64,000 bases of DNA from JAPWJZ01 sp041287865 (GTDB taxonomy: Bacteria; Pseudomonadota; Alphaproteobacteria; Micavibrionales; UBA2020), in contig JBGGMV010000082.1 of the NCBI GenBank assembly GCA_041287865.1, positions 53,797 through 117,796 of the forward strand. Direction: 5' to 3'. The notes under the pieces were generated by a model, which was not told the DNA's origin, made no database searches, and was given only the letters and a program-made list of their open reading frames with translations. Positions 59,113-64,000 of this stretch are shown here, piece after piece. The position numbers and the translations under genes were made by a program. The stretch's first letter is position 1; each line of letters begins with the position of its first letter.

Positions 59113-59922
59113 ATGGAAGCCAAGCGCCCGCGCAAATTCCCGCTGCACAAGATGATCCCGAACATGATCACGCTGGCCGCCATGGCGGCGGGCATGACCT
59201 CGATCAAGTTCGCCATCGCCGGCAAATGGGAACATGCGGCCATCGCCATCGTCGCCGCCGCTTTCATGGACGCTTTCGACGGCGCCGCCGCAAGGCTTTT
59301 GAAAGCGCAGAGCAAGCTGGGCGCGGAGCTGGACAGTTTTTCCGACTTTATCTGCTTCGGCGTTGCGCCGGGCATCGTGGTTTACCTCTGGTCACTGCAG
59401 ACCATGGGGCGCTGGGGCTGGCCGGTGGCGCTGGTTTTCGCCATGGCGGTTGCGCTGCGCCTGGCGCGGTTCAACATTGCCACGGATGAAAAAGACCCCA
59501 ATGATCCGCTGTCGAAATATTTCATCGGCGTGCCCTCGCCGCTCGGCGCCGGTCTTGCCATCCTGCCGATGATCGTGAAATTCCAGCTGGACCCCGATTC
59601 ACCCTGGGAGGCGAAGGGCCTGCAGTTCCTGAACAACCCGCACCTGATCGGCCTGTGGCTTGTCATCGTCGCGGCGATGATGGTTTCCAACATGCCCACC
59701 TTCTCGACCAAGCAGGTGAAAGTGACCGAGCGCATGAAGACGCCGGTGCTGGCCTTCGCCGGTATTCTCATCATCTGCCTGATCAACGAGCCCTGGCCCA
59801 CGCTCACGCTGATGGGCGTTGTCTACCTGCTGATCATGCCGACGGGCCTCTGGCATTACAGCAAGAAGGCCGCCGCGCTGGCCAAGGGCGAAAAAGACCC
59901 TGACGATCAGGACGACGATTAA
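59113..59922 (+). CDS. pssA: CDP-diacylglycerol-serine O-phosphatidyltransferase
   Basis: I prefer ATG 59113, eight bases after AGGA; ATG 59104 directly abuts the AGG. The 269-residue membrane protein has the CDP-alcohol phosphatidyltransferase motif DGAAARLLKAQSKLGAELDSFSD (DG..AR...G...D...D) and about eight helices. It makes phosphatidylserine from CDP-diacylglycerol and serine, the substrate of psd upstream. The C-terminal tail is acidic (DPDDQDDD). Confidence 0.95.
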   Translation: MEAKRPRKFPLHKMIPNMITLAAMAAGMTSIKFAIAGKWEHAAIAIVAAAFMDAFDGAAARLLKAQSKLGAELDSFSDFICFGVAPGIVVYLWSLQTMGRWGWPVALVFAMAVALRLARFNIATDEKDPNDPLSKYFIGVPSPLGAGLAILPMIVKFQLDPDSPWEAKGLQFLNNPHLIGLWLVIVAAMMVSNMPTFSTKQVKVTERMKTPVLAFAGILIICLINEPWPTLTLMGVVYLLIMPTGLWHYSKKAAALAKGEKDPDDQDDD

Positions 59923-60040
59923 GCCAATCGCAAGTCATTAATAAATATAAGCTTTCTAAATAGTCTATTGCTTTTATTTGACATAATACCGCAACGAGAG
60001 TACTGTGGTCTCTTGGTTTTTTTCTGGCGGAGGCTAACCC

Positions 60041-60295
60041 ATGTCACATGACAGCAAACCGAACAAAAGTTATTTACGCAGCGGCGGCATCAGCCTGATG
60101 GTCGCCTTTGCAGGCGTGGGCTTGCCCGGCTGCAGCACCCTGCAACAGCAGGAAACGCAGGCCGCAAGCCGCGCCCAAAGAGATTCCTCCACCGCATGGA
60201 TGATCGAGCTTGAAAAGGCCGACTTCGAAAAACAATCCGCCCTGCGGCAAAAACAGTTTCAAGACAGGGCCTATTGGACAAGCAAGCGGGACTAG
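60041..60295 (+). CDS. Small lipoprotein
   Basis: GGAGG lies before ATG 60041. The 84-residue precursor has a hydrophobic segment (GISLMVAFAGVGLPGC) ending in a lipobox LPGC at about residue 31, so a mature lipoprotein of about 53 residues is expected, rich in Gln/Ala/Lys and helical (ELEKADFEKQSALRQKQFQ). The n-region is longer than usual. A terminator follows at once. Similar small helical lipoproteins can tether the outer membrane, but nothing here proves that role. Confidence 0.65.
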   Translation: MSHDSKPNKSYLRSGGISLMVAFAGVGLPGCSTLQQQETQAASRAQRDSSTAWMIELEKADFEKQSALRQKQFQDRAYWTSKRD

Positions 60296-60319
60296 CGCCC
60301 GCTTTCAACAGATAAAAAG

Positions 60320-60347
60320 AAAACGGGCGCTGTGAAGCGCCCGTTTT
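60320..60347. terminator. Bidirectional terminator hairpin
   Basis: AAAACGGGCGC (60320-60330) pairs perfectly with GCGCCCGTTTT (60337-60347), giving an 11-bp stem with A and T tracts on both sides. It lies between the convergent ends of the small lipoprotein gene and the gene at 60369. Confidence 0.9.
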
Positions 60348-60368
60348 GCTTTGGAAGAATTCTTAAGC

Positions 60369-61106
60369 TTAAGCGTAGCCCATCAGGCCGTCCTTGCGGG
60401 GTTCCGGCATATCGAGCTTCTGCACGGCTTCCTGCTTCACGCCTTCGTTCAAGCCCTTGAAGGCGGTCTGCATCAGATCGTCGCCTGCGACGGCGCCGGC
60501 CACGATGCGGTTGAGCGAGGGATCGGCCATTTCCTTGCGGGTCATGCCGAGCTGGTCGATCAGGTCGCCGCCGCCAAGCACTTTGGCCATTTCGGGGTTG
60601 GACTTGATGCCCTGCGGCGTAATCGCGCCTTTGCCGACGGACATACGCGCAAGCTTGAGACGTTCGCCAAGCTCGCGGTCACCGCCGCCGCCCAGCGGAT
60701 CTTTCTCCGCCTTGCCTTTGCCAGCCATGATGCGGCTTTTCAGGCGCATGTTTTCTTTCTTCTCTTTGTAGGAAAGAGGAATACCCATCGCGTTGGTGCC
60801 GCTGTCGAGCTGTTCGAAGCGCGCGGTGGCCTTGGTGCGACGGCCCGTGCCGCCCATCAGGAGGAATTGAGATCCGGATGCGGATTTATCCATCTTCGCG
60901 CCGACGTTTTCAGGCGCCTCGCCCATGCCCGGCATGCCGGTGAGGATGCTTTCCCCGCCCTTCTTCATGTCGGCCATATATTTGCTGGGATCTGAGTTGA
61001 AGTCTTTCGCCATTTTCTCGAGCGCGCCTTCGATATTGGCTTGCAGCTGCGGCAAGTCCTGACGCGGCGCTTCGTTCGGATTGGCTAACTGTAATTCGTT
61101 TGGCAT
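60369..61106 (-). CDS. Unknown soluble protein
   Basis: ATG 61106 is preceded by GAAGGG; a GTG at 61112 would add two residues. The 245-residue product is hydrophilic, Met/Gly/Lys-rich and mostly helical (ANIEGALEKMAKDFNSDPSKYMADMKKGGESIL, AGAVAGDDLMQTAFKGLNEGVKQEAVQKL), with flexible Gly stretches. No signal peptide, Cys or membrane segment. The composition resembles that of secreted-effector or structural proteins, but no family is recognised. The 190-bp gap upstream is AT-rich. Confidence 0.6.
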   Translation of the reverse strand: MPNELQLANPNEAPRQDLPQLQANIEGALEKMAKDFNSDPSKYMADMKKGGESILTGMPGMGEAPENVGAKMDKSASGSQFLLMGGTGRRTKATARFEQLDSGTNAMGIPLSYKEKKENMRLKSRIMAGKGKAEKDPLGGGGDRELGERLKLARMSVGKGAITPQGIKSNPEMAKVLGGGDLIDQLGMTRKEMADPSLNRIVAGAVAGDDLMQTAFKGLNEGVKQEAVQKLDMPEPRKDGLMGYA

Positions 61107-61296
61107 GGGCACCCTTCCCGTGTCATTCAGTCACATATTCTTAATTCTAACATAAATCCGCGACTGTGGCTAAATTTTTTATGGATAACGATGCGACTAT
61201 CTACCTGAATATTAACAATATAATAATTTATACGGTGATTAGAAAAGCCCCCTTTGAGGTACGAAAATCCGCAAAAACGGTACAGGGAGGTGGGTC

Positions 61297-61992
61297 TCAG
61301 GCCTTGGGCGGGGCTTGATTCTTGTCCTTATGAGCCCGGCGGCTGACGTAGAGCTCGGCGTCTTCATGCCCCTGCCCCATCGACTTCTCCAGCCGCACGG
61401 CGGATTCAAACCGGCGCTCGCGCGCGTTCTTCAACCTGCCCACTTCGGCCAGCAATTGGCCGGGCATCGCGCCCAGCTGCATCAGCACGTCCATGGTCAG
61501 GCGGATGAAACGGCTTTTGCCTTTTTCGCCTTCTGTTTTTTGCGCCGGCAGGAAACGGCTGATGCCGGTATCGTTCGCGGGCTTGCGCTTCGCGGCCTTG
61601 TCATCGACAGGCAGGAAGGGGCCGAAAGGTTTCGGGTCGCGCGGATTGCTGATCGTAATGCCCATCTGCATCAGCATTTTCTCGTACAGCGAGGGCGCGA
61701 AACGCGACAGCGATAATTTTGTCGGCAGCGCGGGCTGGAAATCGGGCAGCGTGAATTTCGATTGCGCGGGACGGCCCCAGAAATGCGGCAGGTTCTGGTT
61801 CTGCGCGGGGCCTTGTGTGGTGGCGCGGGGCTTTGCGTCGGGGAAGGTCAGCAGCGCGGCGGTTTCGGTGAAGGCGTCGGCGACGGAGAATTCGTTTTCT
61901 TCTTCGGCCTCGATCGCCATCTCGCGCTCGAGCTGGTCAAGATCCTGCGGCTGGGTTTCTTCCTCGATCTTGCCGATGCGTCCCGATTTCAT
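61297..61992 (-). CDS. Unknown hydrophilic protein
   Basis: The 231-residue product begins with a highly acidic segment (KIEEETQPQDLDQLEREMAIEAEEENEF), has a Pro/Phe-rich middle that looks unstructured (FWGRPAQSKFTLPDFQPALPTKLSLSRFAPSL) and ends in a basic helical region (EVGRLKNARERRFESAVRLEKSM). No signal or membrane segment. No family recognised. It lies between two other minus-strand genes with 190- and 80-bp gaps, so it may be its own unit. Confidence 0.55.
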   Translation of the reverse strand: MKSGRIGKIEEETQPQDLDQLEREMAIEAEEENEFSVADAFTETAALLTFPDAKPRATTQGPAQNQNLPHFWGRPAQSKFTLPDFQPALPTKLSLSRFAPSLYEKMLMQMGITISNPRDPKPFGPFLPVDDKAAKRKPANDTGISRFLPAQKTEGEKGKSRFIRLTMDVLMQLGAMPGQLLAEVGRLKNARERRFESAVRLEKSMGQGHEDAELYVSRRAHKDKNQAPPKA

Positions 61993-62073
61993 GGAGCCCC
62001 CATTTGCGAATTGTTATCAGTGTATAGGGGAATGGGGTCTGGCTAAAGATAGAAAAAGGCTACGTTCTGTAAA

Positions 62074-63525
62074 CTATGCGGCGGCGGGGAGCGAGCGCAG
62101 GCGGCGATAGCTGAGCGCTTCGGCGATATGCTGCGTATCGATATTCTCCGCGCCTGCCAGATCGGCAATCGTACGCGCGACGCGCAGCACGCGGTGATAG
62201 CCGCGGGCCGAGAGTTTCATTTTCTCCGCCGCATCGGTCAGCAGTTTTTGCGCAGGCGCACCCAGCGGCGCAATCTTCATCAGGATATCGCCGTCCGCAT
62301 CGGCATTGGTCAGCAGATGCGCAGGCGCATTCATCGCCAAGAAACGATCCGTCTGCCGTGCGCGCGCCGCATCGACGCGCAGCGCCACCATGGCCGAATT
62401 TTCGCGCGGCGGCGGCAGGGCGAGATCGGAAGCCTTTACGGCCGGCACATCGATATGGATGTCGATACGGTCGAACACGGGGCCGGAAATTTTCGATTGA
62501 TAATCCGCAACGCATTTCGGCGCCTTGCCGCAGGCAAGACCCGGATCAGCCACATGCCCGCAGCGGCAGGGGTTCATGGCCGCGATCAACTGGAACTTCG
62601 CGGGGAAAGTAACGTGATAATTGGCGCGGGAGACAAGCGCACGGCGCGTTTCAAGCGGCTGGCGCAAAGCCTCCAGACATTGCCGCTGGAATTCGGGCAA
62701 TTCATCGAGGAACAGCACGCCATGGTGCGCCAGCGAAATTTCACCGGGCTTCGCCTTCATCCCGCCGCCGATGATGGAGGGTGTCGATGCCGTATGGTGC
62801 GGATCGCGGAAGGGCCGTGTTTGAATCAATTTGCCGCCCTCAAGGCTTCCCGCGATGGAATGGATCATGGATACTTCCAGCGCTTCACGGGGCGAGAGCG
62901 GCGGCAGAATACCCGGCAGGCGCGCAGCCAGCATCGATTTGCCCGAGCCGGGCGGGCCGATCATCAGCAGGTTATGGCCGCCAGCCGCCGCGATTTCCAG
63001 CGCGCGTTTGGCGCTTTCCTGACCCTTCACATCGGCGAGGTCGAGTTTCATCGCGTTGTCATTCGTGATGACAGCCTGCGGGCGCGTCAGCACTTGCGTG
63101 CCCTTCATATGGTTCAGCAGCGCGACAAGGTTCGGCGGCGCAAGGACTTCCAGATCGCCCGCCCAGACCGCTTCGCTGCCGCAAGATTGCGGGCAGATAA
63201 TGCCGCGTTCATTCGCCGAGGCCGAAATCGCGGCGGGCAGCACACCGGCCACGGCGCGGATGCCGCCATCAAGCGATAATTCGCCCAGCACGGTATATTG
63301 CTGCAAATCCTCGCCCGGAAAAACGCCCATGGCGGCCAGCACGCCGAGGACGATGGGCAGATCGAAATGGCTGCCCTCCTTCACCACGTCGGCGGGGGCG
63401 AGGTTGACGGTGACGCGCTTGGCGGGGATGGCAAGGCCGATCGCATGGATCGCCGCGCGCACGCGTTCCTTGCTTTCGCCTACCGCTTTATCGGGCAGGC
63501 CGACGATATTAATTATAGGGTATAT
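62074..63525 (-). pseudogene. YifB/ComM-type Mg-chelatase-like AAA+ ATPase, 5' end missing
   Basis: The frame encodes INIVGLPDKAVGESKERVRAAI, the family segment normally found about 35 residues into the protein, then LAPADVVKEGSHFDLPIVLG, Walker A GPPGSGKSMLAARLPG, the FLDELPEF Walker B and a C-terminal Mg-chelatase domain. Upstream of the first Ile codons there is an in-frame TAA (63526-63528) and no trace of the usual N-terminal domain start. The first GTG is 63462, inside the conserved region. ComM is a hexameric helicase that promotes branch migration in natural transformation. The gene looks truncated by a rearrangement, or a non-standard start is used. Downstream of the break it seems intact. 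Confidence 0.75.
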
Positions 63526-63712
63526 TTAACCCACCTGATGCCTTTTTGTCAAATTACCCGAAAAATAAGGAGATATTCGATTATGCATCATTGTACCGAT
63601 TAACACGCGTCACTATTAAATCCAGTCTATACACTTTCAGCGTGACTTGAGTAGCGTGGGATGTTGAATAAGAGCGTCGCTAGCTTCCTAAAGCGAAGGA
63701 AAGAACAAAGAT

Positions 63713-64000
63713 ATGACTAGAATAAAATTGGTGCGCGACCGCATACCGGAATTAATCCGAAATGAAGGCCGAAAGCCGAGGATCAAAATAGTTGGTGGAG
63801 AAGAACTACTAAACGCGCTGAATGAGAAGTTTCAGGAAGAGTTTAACGAATACATGATTGCCAAAACTGAGGCCGAAAAACTTGTGGAACTTGCAGATGT
63901 TTTAGAGGTGGTGATTTCAACAGCAAGACATTTAGGAATGACTGAACAGGAGCTATTATCCCTTTGCCACAGAAAGAGAGAGGATCGCGGCGCGTTCTTG
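63713..64000 (+). CDS. Nucleoside triphosphate pyrophosphohydrolase-like (PRA-PH/MazG-like), 3' end outside window
   Basis: ATG 63713, preceded by GAAGGAAAG, opens a frame that runs off the window after 96 codons. It begins KLVRDRIPELIRNEGRKPRI, and continues EKFQEEFNEY, EKLVELADVLEVV and HRKREDRGAF, matching the small house-cleaning NTP pyrophosphohydrolases related to HisE and MazG, where the EExxE/ELAD acidic clusters bind Mg2+. The gene is clearly AT-richer than the chromosome to its left. Its position beside a truncated yifB suggests acquired DNA. Most family members have about 100 residues, so little is missing. Confidence 0.8.
   Translation, partial: MTRIKLVRDRIPELIRNEGRKPRIKIVGGEELLNALNEKFQEEFNEYMIAKTEAEKLVELADVLEVVISTARHLGMTEQELLSLCHRKREDRGAFL

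Noticed and set aside
62128..63279. 383-codon plus-strand frame antisense to yifB
   Set aside because: Arg/His-rich, no motifs, complementary to conserved ATPase codons.
1..64000. CRISPR array, insertion sequence, prophage or integrase
   Set aside because: No regularly spaced direct repeats, transposase, recombinase or phage structural motifs were seen on either strand.

Overview
The window is GC-rich, gene-dense bacterial chromosome, and everything recognisable in it points to an alphaproteobacterium. The main arguments are a GTTC-N7-GTTC LexA operator in front of uvrA (the alphaproteobacterial form), a Gram-negative lipid A/Kdo gene set (waaA-lpxK-lpxL type), an alphaproteobacterial psd-pssA pair, and the order pyrB..plsY-dprA-topA-rnr. 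A tRNA-Arg(ACG) and the deaminase TadA that edits its wobble base are both present. I cannot place it to genus. The many unrecognised secreted proteins and peptidoglycan-hydrolase-like proteins would suit a poorly sampled lineage (the Micavibrio side of the class is one possibility), but that is a guess. No phage, insertion sequence, integrase or CRISPR array was seen.

Layout. 1-6.0 kb: the 3' part of a very large effector-like protein, tRNA-Arg, and an OmpA-like lipoprotein. 6-14.8 kb: housekeeping and metabolism (CPA2 antiporter, glutamate-type dehydrogenase, RluB, TadA, XseA, Ssb, HD phosphohydrolase, VOC protein). 14.8-20 kb: peptidase-like genes (duplicated NlpC/P60 protein, M15 peptidase, HExxH metallopeptidase) around an intergenic segment able to fold as a three-way junction, then a deoxyribosyltransferase-like protein. 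20-23.7 kb: a possible orphan transcript with a strong terminator, then a four-gene ankyrin-repeat operon whose last gene is frameshifted. 23.9-26.8 kb: SOS-controlled uvrA. 26.8-31.1 kb: unknown membrane proteins and a tandem array of three paralogous unknown proteins. 31.2-34.4 kb: overlapping waaA-lpxK-lpxL operon. 34.8-38.7 kb: four exported proteins forming a duplicated two-gene module. 38.8-46 kb: rsmD, DUF4139, BRCT protein, uppP, a second HExxH protein, asd. 46.3-56.4 kb: CoA-transferase, pyrB, HD protein, plsY, dprA, I78-like protein, topA, rnr. 56.4-64 kb: Sel1 protein, diguanylate cyclase, psd-pssA, a small lipoprotein, two unknown genes, a yifB/comM gene lacking its 5' end, and, across an apparent composition break, the start of an NTP pyrophosphohydrolase gene.

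Tight gene junctions indicate operons at waaA-lpxK-lpxL, the ankyrin genes, the 29-31 kb paralog array, the exported quartet, plsY-dprA and topA-rnr. Intrinsic terminators are clear at about 5,990, 18,990, 20,734, 29,006 and 60,320. The least explained parts are the exported quartet, the three-paralog array, the large protein at the left edge, the two candidate RNAs (16.34-16.42 and 20.5-20.77 kb) and the broken yifB at the right edge. All assignments come from reading the sequence; no database search was run.
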